Source of the DNA: Mucilaginibacter aquatilis
GTDB taxonomy: Bacteria; Bacteroidota; Bacteroidia; Sphingobacteriales; Sphingobacteriaceae
NCBI RefSeq assembly: GCF_009755275.1
Contig: NZ_WQLA01000002.1
Coordinates: 310,001-374,000 of the forward strand
DNA: 64,000 bases
Direction: 5' to 3'
Positions 17,375 through 26,151 of this stretch are shown piece after piece. A program made the translations under genes and the position numbers. The notes beneath the pieces are model-generated. The model had not been told where the DNA came from. It saw only the letters and a program-made list of their open reading frames with translations, and did not search any database. Each line of letters begins with the position of its first letter. Positions within the stretch are counted from its first letter, which is position 1.

Positions 17375-18715
17375 TCACACATTAGGCGCCGTGCGCTTCA
17401 GTTTGCGGCTCTTAATAAATTGCTGTGTTTTAATGTTTTCCCACATAATAAGCTTTTCTTCAATGCGGTAAAAAGCCCGGATGTCGCCATCTTGTGATAT
17501 AACCAGCCCCAGGCTTCCGGGGTGGTTCCAGCAGTAGGCAATCATAGAGCGGTGCCTTGTGCCAAAATGGGTAGGATCGGTTGTTAAAAGAGATTTGGGT
17601 GTTGCTGTAGCTGTGGGTGAAATAAATATTTTTTTTGGTGTTTTACGTGCTTTTAAAACCCCGCCAAAACCTTGCGAAATCATATCAGGAGCAAACAATA
17701 ATACGCCATCTACGCAGGTGTGTGAAGCTAAAAAGGATATACACCCTTTAATTTCATCAGCTATTCCCTGCTTGGCCAGTAATGATCTTGATTCTTCAAT
17801 ATACCAGTCTTTCGACATCATTTTTTTTCCGCTGGCAATATGATTGTCAATCAATGTTTCGGCTACGTAATTATTGATAGTTTCTTTTGCATAATTACTT
17901 ACAGCCAGCTTAAGCCTGTCGTAAGTAATCAGGTACTTTACGTCAACATCAGTAAGCGTGTTTGATATGAGTATAGCTCCGCCATGGTGATACTTTTGTA
18001 TACGAAGTAACAGCCTCGACAGTGTTTGTATCCAAAGACTGTCAACAAACGTTTCCCAGTCATCATAGGCCTCACCCGGATGTTGCTCTGCTAAAAAAAG
18101 TTTTATATCGGCTTTAAGGCTCGTTGCGTTTGCCTTCAATATTTTTGATATAGGACCTATGGTAAACACATCAAGGTAGCGTGGAATAAGGATGTTTTGC
18201 TTCAAAGTGGCCAGCAACTCATAATCAAATAAAACATCAAGCGTGCCTATATCGCTTACCGATACCTGGAACAAGCCCGGCTGCTCTGACCCCGATTCTG
18301 ACTCGTAATTTAAAAAGCTTTGATAATGTAAAGCCTGGTCAATTAACCCCCATATAAATAGTTTGCCATTGGCATCATAATAAACGGCCAGTGATGTACT
18401 TGATGGATCAGAAGCTTTTGAAAGTTTTACAAGTCCTTTAATACTGAAATCAATAGGGCTTTCAAAGCTGATGCTACTCCAGCGTTCGGGCACAATTTTA
18501 CGGGGTGGCTTTGGATCTGGGTTTTGCGGATCAATAAGCGTAACAGTAACCTTAACCAGGTCGCTTTCTTCGGTGCGCATGCTGGCAAAAAACACGCATT
18601 CAAACAAGTTTTCCAAAACGGTTAACGGCGGTATAGGCAATGCAAGTTTGCTATGTTCCAGTTTCTCCAGAACATGCAAAGCCAGATCTTTGGGTTTGGC
18701 GTTAGTTAAAGCCAT
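17375..18715 (-). CDS. Protein with a diadenylate cyclase-like (DAC) C-terminal domain
   Basis: A 446-residue protein. The C-terminal part (about residues 280-430) resembles DisA/CdaA diadenylate cyclases, which join two ATP into the messenger c-di-AMP: VDGVLL (Asp336-Gly337, matching the DGA motif) and GTRHRSM (Arg387-His388-Arg389, matching the RHR motif), then LGLVISQDGDIRAFY. The two motifs are 51 residues apart, against roughly 32 in DisA and CdaA, and the third residue of DGA is Val, so activity is uncertain. The N-terminal 280 residues form a large domain of unknown role that I recall being called DACNV, a predicted sensor domain. There is no membrane segment or signal peptide, so it is probably cytoplasmic. 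It is divergent from the SusC gene. Confidence 0.72.
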   Translation of the reverse strand: MALTNAKPKDLALHVLEKLEHSKLALPIPPLTVLENLFECVFFASMRTEESDLVKVTVTLIDPQNPDPKPPRKIVPERWSSISFESPIDFSIKGLVKLSKASDPSSTSLAVYYDANGKLFIWGLIDQALHYQSFLNYESESGSEQPGLFQVSVSDIGTLDVLFDYELLATLKQNILIPRYLDVFTIGPISKILKANATSLKADIKLFLAEQHPGEAYDDWETFVDSLWIQTLSRLLLRIQKYHHGGAILISNTLTDVDVKYLITYDRLKLAVSNYAKETINNYVAETLIDNHIASGKKMMSKDWYIEESRSLLAKQGIADEIKGCISFLASHTCVDGVLLFAPDMISQGFGGVLKARKTPKKIFISPTATATPKSLLTTDPTHFGTRHRSMIAYCWNHPGSLGLVISQDGDIRAFYRIEEKLIMWENIKTQQFIKSRKLKRTAPNV

Positions 18716-18904
18716 TGTTACTTGCCGTTAAATTTCAAAAAGTGCTTCAAGCAAATGCCATTGGTTAAAAGCGATGCCCTGTTTTATACCAACAGCAAAC
18801 TGGTTATAATGTTGAGAAAGCATTAGTAAATGTAGAACTGCTAATGTAAACCCAAACTGTTTTTGCGTTGCTACAATAATTAGAGTAATTCGGTGCTTGT
18901 TTTT

Positions 18905-18940
18905 AAAAAGTGCCTTTATGTATACTTAAACGCACTTTTT
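18905..18940. repeat. Hairpin with A/T-rich arms upstream of the polysaccharide locus
   Basis: A 9-base perfect inverted repeat (18905-18913 and 18932-18940) whose inner bases can pair further (TTTA with TAAA). It ends in a run of T and looks like a terminator, yet lies between two divergent genes, so it may end a leader RNA or be a regulator site. Confidence 0.55.
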
Positions 18941-19032
18941 GATACTATGTAAAAATTTGTGTCAACATTTTTTATAGTATTTGAACCAAATTTTATACCT
19001 CACATTGGGTTAAAAAGCTAACATTGCTGAAA

Positions 19033-19051
19033 CAAATCTCCCAAAGATTTG
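19033..19051. promoter_or_regulatory. Inverted repeat upstream of the SusC gene, possible operator
   Basis: Perfect 7-base arms, CAAATCT and AGATTTG, separated by five bases, 124 bases before the SusC start. It could be a binding site of the AraC-type domain of the downstream hybrid regulator, but those proteins usually bind direct repeats, so this is a guess. Confidence 0.3.
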
Positions 19052-19174
19052 GCCACTAACCAATAAACTATTCTTAAAAAACAAATGACGAAAAGGTAAA
19101 CACCAACGCGGGAGTTAACGCCTGCGCGTACAGTACTTTGATCAATTAAATAAATACCAAAACCAAATGTAATT

Positions 19175-22100
19175 ATGAGAAGAAGAAATTTACTTCACTT
19201 ACTTCGTGATTATCGGGCAGACAACCTGAAGAAAGCAATAGTGGTACCGCTTGCATTAGCGGCCATGCTATCGCCGGGTTATGCAGCTGTTAAAGATAGT
19301 CACCCGCTGAACAACGAAGCCCATCGTGCCGACATTCAGGTAACCGGAACTGTAAAAGATGCTTCGGGAGAAGTTTTGCCTGGCGTATCAGTTAGCGTAA
19401 AAGGTGGTGGTAAGTCTACCATTACTGATGCTAACGGAAAGTACAGCATATTGGCGCCCGAAAACTCTACGCTGGTATTCACCTATATTGGTTTCACAAG
19501 CCAGGAGATGGTTATAGGCAGTAACCCTGTAGTTAATATCACACTGCAAGCGTCTAACAGCTCTTTGGATGATGTTGTCGTTATCGGTTACCAATCGGTA
19601 AGAAGAAGAGACCTTACCGGGGCAGCAGGCTCAGTAAATACCGCAAACACACAAAAGCTGATTTCACGCTCGTTACCCGAAACATTGCAGGGCCAGGTAC
19701 CAGGGGTATCGGTTAGAACCGGTGGTGCACCAGGACAGGAAGCTGTTGTAAACATCCGTGGTTTAGGAACTTTGGGTAATGCCAACCCGCTTTATGTGAT
19801 TGATGGTATGATTGGCGATCCTAATACCACTATAAACCCTAATGACATTGAGGACGTACAAATACTTAAAGATGCATCAGCAGCGGCAATTTACGGTTCA
19901 CGTGCGGGTAATGGTGTTATTTTAATAACCACTAAAAAAGGTAAAGAAGGACCAGCCAAAATCAGTGTAACCGCTCGTTACAGTATATCAAAGGTTCCAA
20001 AAACCTATGATATGATGAACGCTGCAGAATATGCAGCTACAAATACAAGAGCTTATCAAGCTTCAGGCGCGGCAATACAGCCAGGCGTAGCTAATTACAA
20101 TGGCCGGGTAAATACTGATTGGGTAGATGAAACGTTACGTACTGGGTACGTGCAGGATTACAATGCCAATATCTCAGGCGGTGGAAACGGATCAAAGTAC
20201 TTGATATCGGCCGGATATTTCAAAGACAAAGGTGTACTTATTGCCCGCGAGTTTGAACGTGCTTCGTTTAGGGTAAATACCGAGACAACCAAGGGGCGTT
20301 TTAAATTTGGCGAAAACATTGCCTTGTCTTCTTCAATATCTCGTTCACCTTTCCAAGGTGGTGCATTTGCAGGCAACCCTTGGTATGATATGTTTAGCAG
20401 TGTGCCACTTATACCTGTACGAGACGATGCTTTGATAAGCGCCAATAACCCTGGTGGTTGGGGCTACGGTTCAAATGCTAACATTAATACCTTTTCACGC
20501 AACTCAGTTGCTGTAGCAAATATTACATCTTCCAAATCGAATTTTGCCAAGATATTAGGTAATGCTTATATGGATTTCAAGATTATTGAAGGCTTAACTT
20601 ATAAATTTAACGTAGGTTTAGAATCCAGCTTTGATAAAAATAAGTCAATCCGCAAAGAAGGATCGTGGTACCAAAACCAATCTCCTGACTTTAGCCAGTT
20701 GAGCGACAACCGTTCACAGTATCTAAGTTATCTTTTAGAACACACTTTAAACTTCAATTATAATTTCAGTAAGCACAGTATAAACGGTGTTGTTGGTTAC
20801 ACGCAACAAACAACACAAACTGATAATACGTTTGGGTCTGCCATCAATATGACACAGTTTAATGGTGAATATTTCACAACATTAAGCTCTGCAGCGGGAG
20901 CTGGTCGTAACTCATCAGGACTTTTAACAAGAAATTTATTAGACTCTTACTTAGGACGTTTAAATTATACTTACTCAGATAAATACCTTCTTTCATTGAC
21001 CTTCAGAGCTGATAAAGACTCTCGGTTTTCGCCTAAAAACAAAACAGGTTATTTTCCATCAGCGGCACTTGCCTGGAGACTGTCTAAAGAGGACTTTTTC
21101 AAAGTCGACTGGATTTCTGATTTAAAAATAAGAGGTTCTTACGGCGTTTTAGGTATAAATACTCTTAACGCCTATGATATATATGCAGCGTTAAATCAAG
21201 CTCCAGATGCAGTATTCGGATCAAACCAGGTAACGTATCCAGGAGCAATCCAAGCTAAACTAGCGGCAGACGATTTACGTTGGGAATCTAAAAAGACAAT
21301 CAACTTAGGTTTCGATGCCGCCATGTTTAACAACGAGTTAATCGTGAACTTCGATATATTCCGATCAACCTCAAAAGACGTATTACTCAGACCACCTTTA
21401 GGGTATTATTTAGGAAATTTGATAGACAATCCATATGCAAATATTGGTTCTATACGTAATCAGGGTGTGGAATTAAATCTGACTTATCGTCCAAAGGCTT
21501 CAGGCGATTTCCGTTGGGATGTTTCCGGAAACATTAGTGTAATAAGAAACAAAGTGCTATCACTCGGTAATTTAGGTATTGATACCGAAACAGGGCAACC
21601 TAAAAATTACTTGCAATCAGGAAATACAAGAACACAAGTTGGCCGTTCGATTGGTGAGTACTATGTATTGAAAACTGATGGTTTATTCCAAAATCAGGCA
21701 GAGATTGACGCACATCGTGCACAAAGCGCATATGCCAAACCGGGAGATATACGTTACGTGAATGTTGTGAACGGTGGAACCAATGATGATATTAACGACA
21801 AGGATAGGGTTTTTGCCGGATCTCCTTTTCCTAAATTTACATCGGGGCTGCAATTTAATTCGGGTTACAAAAACTTCACCTTCTCTTTACAGCTTTATGG
21901 CGCATTTGGTCAAAAACTGTACAATGATGTAATAAGAGATTTAGATAGCTACGGTAATTCAAACTATCGCAGAGCAATTAACCCTTGGACACCAACCAAT
22001 ACCAACACCAGTTATCCAAGATTAGGTTACCAGTTTGCCGCTAATGATCGTGGAATAAACGAAAATGCACGTGGTAATTCAGACCGTTGGGTAGAAGATG

Positions 22101-22342
22101 GATCGTTCCTGAGATTACGCAACCTTGAGCTTGGCTATAATCTTCCATCTAAATGGCTCACTAAGGCCGGTATAACCAATGCCAGGTTATATGTGAGCGG
22201 TCAAAACATTTTCACCATTACTAAGTACAAAGGTCTTGATCCCGACGTGGTAGGCGCAAATGCCAATCTTGAACCTGGTGTAGATAATGGAAATTATCCG
22301 TCTTCAAGAATTGTTTCATTCGGCTTTAGTGTTGGATTCTAA
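19175..22342 (+). CDS. SusC/RagA-type TonB-linked outer membrane transporter
   Basis: A 1055-residue beta-barrel that imports oligosaccharides through the outer membrane with energy from TonB. The order is: an N-terminal basic and hydrophobic export signal (to about residue 38), a carboxypeptidase-regulatory-like beta domain (VTGTVKDASGEVLPGVSVSVKG, near 54-75), the SusC signature DDVVVIGY near residue 135, a plug domain (VRTGGAPGQEAVVNIRGLGTL is spread over residues 180-200) and the 22-strand barrel ending in FGFSVGF. Length is normal. It is the first gene of a locus with SusD 14 bases downstream and glycoside hydrolases after that; together they form one uptake and degradation system. Confidence 0.95.
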   Translation: MRRRNLLHLLRDYRADNLKKAIVVPLALAAMLSPGYAAVKDSHPLNNEAHRADIQVTGTVKDASGEVLPGVSVSVKGGGKSTITDANGKYSILAPENSTLVFTYIGFTSQEMVIGSNPVVNITLQASNSSLDDVVVIGYQSVRRRDLTGAAGSVNTANTQKLISRSLPETLQGQVPGVSVRTGGAPGQEAVVNIRGLGTLGNANPLYVIDGMIGDPNTTINPNDIEDVQILKDASAAAIYGSRAGNGVILITTKKGKEGPAKISVTARYSISKVPKTYDMMNAAEYAATNTRAYQASGAAIQPGVANYNGRVNTDWVDETLRTGYVQDYNANISGGGNGSKYLISAGYFKDKGVLIAREFERASFRVNTETTKGRFKFGENIALSSSISRSPFQGGAFAGNPWYDMFSSVPLIPVRDDALISANNPGGWGYGSNANINTFSRNSVAVANITSSKSNFAKILGNAYMDFKIIEGLTYKFNVGLESSFDKNKSIRKEGSWYQNQSPDFSQLSDNRSQYLSYLLEHTLNFNYNFSKHSINGVVGYTQQTTQTDNTFGSAINMTQFNGEYFTTLSSAAGAGRNSSGLLTRNLLDSYLGRLNYTYSDKYLLSLTFRADKDSRFSPKNKTGYFPSAALAWRLSKEDFFKVDWISDLKIRGSYGVLGINTLNAYDIYAALNQAPDAVFGSNQVTYPGAIQAKLAADDLRWESKKTINLGFDAAMFNNELIVNFDIFRSTSKDVLLRPPLGYYLGNLIDNPYANIGSIRNQGVELNLTYRPKASGDFRWDVSGNISVIRNKVLSLGNLGIDTETGQPKNYLQSGNTRTQVGRSIGEYYVLKTDGLFQNQAEIDAHRAQSAYAKPGDIRYVNVVNGGTNDDINDKDRVFAGSPFPKFTSGLQFNSGYKNFTFSLQLYGAFGQKLYNDVIRDLDSYGNSNYRRAINPWTPTNTNTSYPRLGYQFAANDRGINENARGNSDRWVEDGSFLRLRNLELGYNLPSKWLTKAGITNARLYVSGQNIFTITKYKGLDPDVVGANANLEPGVDNGNYPSSRIVSFGFSVGF

Positions 22343-22356
22343 ATAATAAAAAGAAC

Positions 22357-23892
22357 ATGAAAAAATATATAATCCTATTCACATCAGCATTGATCGTATT
22401 ATCAGGATGCAAAAGAGATTTTAACGAACCTAACCCTAATGCCCTTACAATTGCCAATTTTTGGAAATCAAGTTCAGATGCGACAAAGGGAATTAATGCC
22501 GTATATAGTACATTTTACCGTACGGCAAGCTTATACTCGCGGTGGTTATTTTACCACGGTATATTAAAATCAGATGAAGGTTTTGGCTCTGGAGGTGACG
22601 GGGGGCTTAATAACCTCATGCGATTTAATCAAACCAATTATAATGATGGGCTTACTGCTCAAACATGGGCCAATTTATACGTAGGCGTATTCCGTGCAAA
22701 CCAGGTTATTGCTAACGTACCGGGGATTACCATGGACGAGTCGACCAAGAAGCGAATTATTGCTGAAGCAAAGTTTTTGAGAGCGTTGTTCTATTTCAAT
22801 CTTACGCTCTATTATGGTCGCCCGCCACTTATGTTACAACCATCACAACCTACCGACGCCCCACCTAATGCGACTACTGAACAAGCCTATGCACAAGTGG
22901 CTAAGGATTTAACAGAGGCGGCCGTTGATTTGCCGGTAAGCTATCCGGCATCAGATTTAGGAAGAGCAACAAGAGGTGCTGCCTATGCATTGTTGGGTAA
23001 AACATACTTGCAGCAACGCAAATATCAGGATGCGTTAAACGCGTTTGCTTACCTGGTAACCGGTGCTGGTAACGGAACATACTCTTTAACCGCCGACTAC
23101 CGCGACAATTTCATTATATCAAGAGAAAACAACAGCGAGTCGGTATTTGAAATTCAATTCAGTGAAAATCAGTCGGAAAGTACTGATGATGATGTGGATG
23201 AATCAAGGATCAATAACACCGGTACGTCTATCTCTCAATTCTTTGCTCCTCCAGGTGTAGGTTTCTCTGATGGTGCTGCACGCCGTTGGGTTGTTGACGA
23301 GTTTTTGCAGGAGAGAACCACAACTAACGCACAAGACCCTCGTTTGGCTGCATCGTTTATTTTCAATAATGCTAACCCGGCAGGTCCAACAGCAACTATT
23401 GTATACGGTCAAACCTTCCAAAGCCGTTATGGTAATGGCCCTGATGCCAATGGGGTATGGTTCCGTAAATTACTTAACGACCACTGGAAGAACCAAGAGG
23501 GCTTCCGCTCACCAAACAACTATCGCTTAATACGTTACGCCGATGTATTGTTAATGTATGCCGAGTGTTTAAACGGACTGAACAGAACAGGTGAGGCTTA
23601 CCCTTACGTTGATCGTGTTAGACAGCGTGCCGGTTTGGCGCCGCTTTCTACAGCCAAGCCAAGTTTAAACCAGGCACAGTTTTTAACCCAGCTTAAGCAT
23701 GAGCGTGTTACCGAACTTGCAGGTGAAGGATGGCGTTGGGCAGACTTGCTACGCTGGGGCGATTTAAGTCCGGCACTTGCAAGCAGGGATGCTGAATTTA
23801 CCGGATTTATTGTTGGCAAACATGAGTACTACCCGATACCTCAATTAGATATCGACTTAAACTCAAACCTTACACAAAATCCAAAATATTAA
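22357..23892 (+). CDS. SusD/RagB family sugar-binding outer membrane lipoprotein
   Basis: SusD-type proteins sit on the cell surface as a lid over the SusC barrel and bind the oligosaccharide. The 511-residue protein has a lipoprotein signal with the lipobox LSGC (Cys17), then the TPR-like helices (ANFWKSSSDATKGINAVYST, EAKFLRALFYFNL) and the C-terminal SusD signature (RLIRYADVLLMYAECLN, ERVTELAGEGWRWADLLRWG). It starts 14 bases after the SusC stop. A strong hairpin between its stop and the next gene may reduce the level of downstream messages. Confidence 0.95.
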   Translation: MKKYIILFTSALIVLSGCKRDFNEPNPNALTIANFWKSSSDATKGINAVYSTFYRTASLYSRWLFYHGILKSDEGFGSGGDGGLNNLMRFNQTNYNDGLTAQTWANLYVGVFRANQVIANVPGITMDESTKKRIIAEAKFLRALFYFNLTLYYGRPPLMLQPSQPTDAPPNATTEQAYAQVAKDLTEAAVDLPVSYPASDLGRATRGAAYALLGKTYLQQRKYQDALNAFAYLVTGAGNGTYSLTADYRDNFIISRENNSESVFEIQFSENQSESTDDDVDESRINNTGTSISQFFAPPGVGFSDGAARRWVVDEFLQERTTTNAQDPRLAASFIFNNANPAGPTATIVYGQTFQSRYGNGPDANGVWFRKLLNDHWKNQEGFRSPNNYRLIRYADVLLMYAECLNGLNRTGEAYPYVDRVRQRAGLAPLSTAKPSLNQAQFLTQLKHERVTELAGEGWRWADLLRWGDLSPALASRDAEFTGFIVGKHEYYPIPQLDIDLNSNLTQNPKY

Positions 23893-23901
23893 GCTAATCG
23901 G

Positions 23902-23936
23902 CAATCGTCTTTCCTGCAAGTCAGGAAAGGCGATTG
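23902..23936 (+). repeat. Intercistronic hairpin between susD and the GH43 gene
   Basis: 15-base stem with one G-T pair (23902-23916 with 23922-23936) and a 5-base loop. There is no strong T run after it (TTAATT only), so it probably stabilises the upstream mRNA end or weakens read-through rather than stopping transcription fully. Confidence 0.65.
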
Positions 23937-23973
23937 TTAATTGGGTCGGTAATTATATTTAAATCCATGACCT

Positions 23974-25062
23974 ATGAATAAATATCAAATAAGAAATCGT
24001 TTCAAGCTGGCTTCAATTTTATTGGCAGCATTGATTTCTGTCAATCTATCATGTGGGAAGTCAGATAAGCCAATTAATGTTGAACCTATTGACCCTACAA
24101 CAGGAGTTAGTACCTTTTCTAACCCTTTAATGAATGGTGCAGACCCATCAGTTTTTCAAAAAGATGGCGTTTACTATTACACGCAAACTAATGGAAGCTC
24201 TATTAATTTGTGGAGCACCACATCCATGTCAAAGTTAAATACGGCTATTCCTAAAACCGTGTTTACACCAACGGCAGGTGCAGCTAATTCACGAAATGTA
24301 TGGGCTCCCGAGCTGTTTTATTTTGATAGCAAGTGGTACATATATTATACCGCAGGTGATGGTAATGATGTTAAACAACGCACCTGGGTTTTAGAAAACA
24401 GCAGTGCCGATCCAACCACAGGAACCTGGGTTGACAAAGGCAGGTTATTTACAACAGATACCGATTTTTGGGCTATAGACGGCTCGGTGTTGGAACTGAA
24501 CGGAACCCGCTACTTTATGTGGTGCGGCCGCCCCGATGTAACCAACCAAAACTTAACGCAGAACATTTACATTGCCAAAATGGCTAACCCTTATACCTTA
24601 ACAGGAACCGCTACCAAGCTAACTGAGCCTGAATTTGGATGGGAGAAGAATGGTTTCGGTGTAAATGAAGGCCCACAGGCGTTAATATCGCCCGATAATA
24701 AAGTGTTTTTAATTTACTCGGCCAGTTATTGCGGTACCGATGATTATGCTTTAGGTCAGCTGAGTTTAAAAGCAGGTGGTAATCCGTTGGTAAAAGCCGA
24801 CTGGACAAAATCAACTCAACCGGTATTCAGCAAACTGCCTCAAAGCAATGCTTATGGTCCTGGCCATAACTCGTTCTTTAAATCACCTGATGGGAAAGAG
24901 TATTGGCTTATTTACCATGCCAACTCGGCAACTAACCAGGGATGTGCCGACCGCAGGAACATCAGAATGCAAAAGTTTACTTTCAAAGCAGATGGCAGCC
25001 CCGACTTTGGTCAGCCTGTAGCAACTGGCTTGAAAATTAATAGTCCATCTGGCGAGAAATAG
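23974..25062 (+). CDS. GH43 family glycoside hydrolase, lipoprotein
   Basis: A 362-residue five-bladed propeller enzyme, most likely an exo-acting arabinofuranosidase or xylosidase. The N terminus is a lipoprotein signal (ISVNLSCG, Cys27), so it is membrane-anchored in the periplasm or on the cell surface. The three conserved acidic residues are visible in NGADPSVF (catalytic base, Asp57), WAIDGSVL (pKa-modulating Asp) and GVNEGPQAL (acid Glu). It is followed one base later by a second GH43 gene with the same blade motifs, so the pair looks like a tandem duplication. It lies in the SusCD locus. Confidence 0.9.
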   Translation: MNKYQIRNRFKLASILLAALISVNLSCGKSDKPINVEPIDPTTGVSTFSNPLMNGADPSVFQKDGVYYYTQTNGSSINLWSTTSMSKLNTAIPKTVFTPTAGAANSRNVWAPELFYFDSKWYIYYTAGDGNDVKQRTWVLENSSADPTTGTWVDKGRLFTTDTDFWAIDGSVLELNGTRYFMWCGRPDVTNQNLTQNIYIAKMANPYTLTGTATKLTEPEFGWEKNGFGVNEGPQALISPDNKVFLIYSASYCGTDDYALGQLSLKAGGNPLVKADWTKSTQPVFSKLPQSNAYGPGHNSFFKSPDGKEYWLIYHANSATNQGCADRRNIRMQKFTFKADGSPDFGQPVATGLKINSPSGEK

Positions 25063-25063
25063 T

Positions 25064-26113
25064 ATGGATAGAGCAAGCATTCAGTTGAAACTCAAACTGG
25101 TTTTTGTAATCATGTTCATTGCAAAAATGAGCATAGCCCAAACGTTCACCAATCCGTTGCTACCATCAGGGGCGGACCCATGGAGCATTTATAAGGATGG
25201 CTACTATTACTATACACATACCACGCAAAACCGGATCGTAATTTGGAAAACTAAGAATTTAGCCAATTTGAAAACAGCTGAGCGTAAAACCGTATTTACG
25301 CCTCCGCCTAATACAGCTTACTCTAAAGACCTATGGGCTCCTGAAATTCACTTTATTAACGGAAAGTGGTACGTGTATTTTGCAGCCGATGACGGCAACA
25401 ACAATAATCACCGCATGTATGTGTTGGAAAACGCATCTGCCGATCCGCTTAAAGGTACATGGACCTTTAAAGGTAAAGTTGGCGATGCTACCAATAAATG
25501 GGCAATAGACGGCTCGGTATTCACTTACAAAAAGCAACTGTACATGATTTGGGCAGGTTGGGAAGGCGATGTAAACCAGAAGCAGGAAATATTCATTGCT
25601 AAAATGAAAAACCCATGGACTATTGACGGAAAGAGATATAAGATATCAAGTCCGCAGTTTGAATGGGAAAAGCATGGTGATTTAAACGACCCCAACAATC
25701 CGCCGCATGTAGATGTGAATGAAGGACCACAAATATTGATGAATAAAGATAGGGTATTCCTCATTTATTCAGCCAGCGGCTGCTGGACAGATTTTTATGC
25801 CTTGGGCATGCTTACTCTTAAAGGTAAAAACCTGCTTAATGCCGAATCATGGGTGAAAAGCACACAGCCGGTGTTTAAGCAATCACCCGAAAACGGAGTT
25901 TATGCACCGGGGCACAACTCATTCTTTAAATCTCCGGATGGAAAGGAAGACTGGATTTTATACCACGCTAATCCGGAGCCGGGACAGGGTTGCGGCGGCA
26001 ACCGCTCGCCAAGGGCACAAAAATTTATCTGGAATGCAGATGGATCTCCAAACTTTGGCGCTCCTTTAAAAGCAGGTGTTGAAATGCCTATTCCGTCACA
26101 AAAAAATAAATAG
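25064..26113 (+). CDS. GH43 family glycoside hydrolase, secreted
   Basis: A 349-residue paralogue of the preceding enzyme, starting one base after its stop. It has a classical signal peptide (FVIMFIAKMSIAQ) rather than a lipoprotein signal, so it is probably soluble in the periplasm. The catalytic triad is conserved in SGADPWSI (Asp38), WAIDGSVF and DVNEGPQIL. An insertion rich in Asn and Pro (GDLNDPNNPPHVDV) precedes the acid Glu and is missing in its neighbour, which may change specificity. The pair suggests that both ends of a branched or decorated arabinose/xylose chain are handled. Confidence 0.9.
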   Translation: MDRASIQLKLKLVFVIMFIAKMSIAQTFTNPLLPSGADPWSIYKDGYYYYTHTTQNRIVIWKTKNLANLKTAERKTVFTPPPNTAYSKDLWAPEIHFINGKWYVYFAADDGNNNNHRMYVLENASADPLKGTWTFKGKVGDATNKWAIDGSVFTYKKQLYMIWAGWEGDVNQKQEIFIAKMKNPWTIDGKRYKISSPQFEWEKHGDLNDPNNPPHVDVNEGPQILMNKDRVFLIYSASGCWTDFYALGMLTLKGKNLLNAESWVKSTQPVFKQSPENGVYAPGHNSFFKSPDGKEDWILYHANPEPGQGCGGNRSPRAQKFIWNADGSPNFGAPLKAGVEMPIPSQKNK

Positions 26114-26151
26114 TAAATGCGAGGCTTTGGCCTTGGCTAATAATTTAAACT

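Larger units (their letters stand above)
18716..19174. other. Intergenic region upstream of the SusC gene and the DAC-like gene
   Basis: A 459-base non-coding region between two divergent genes. I see a terminator-like hairpin at 18905-18940, a TTTG / TAGTATTTG pair at 18956-18983 that may be an imperfect promoter for the SusC gene (spacing and -7 box are not canonical), and a perfect 7-base inverted repeat at 19033-19051. The hybrid regulator probably acts here. No open frame is convincing. Confidence 0.55.
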
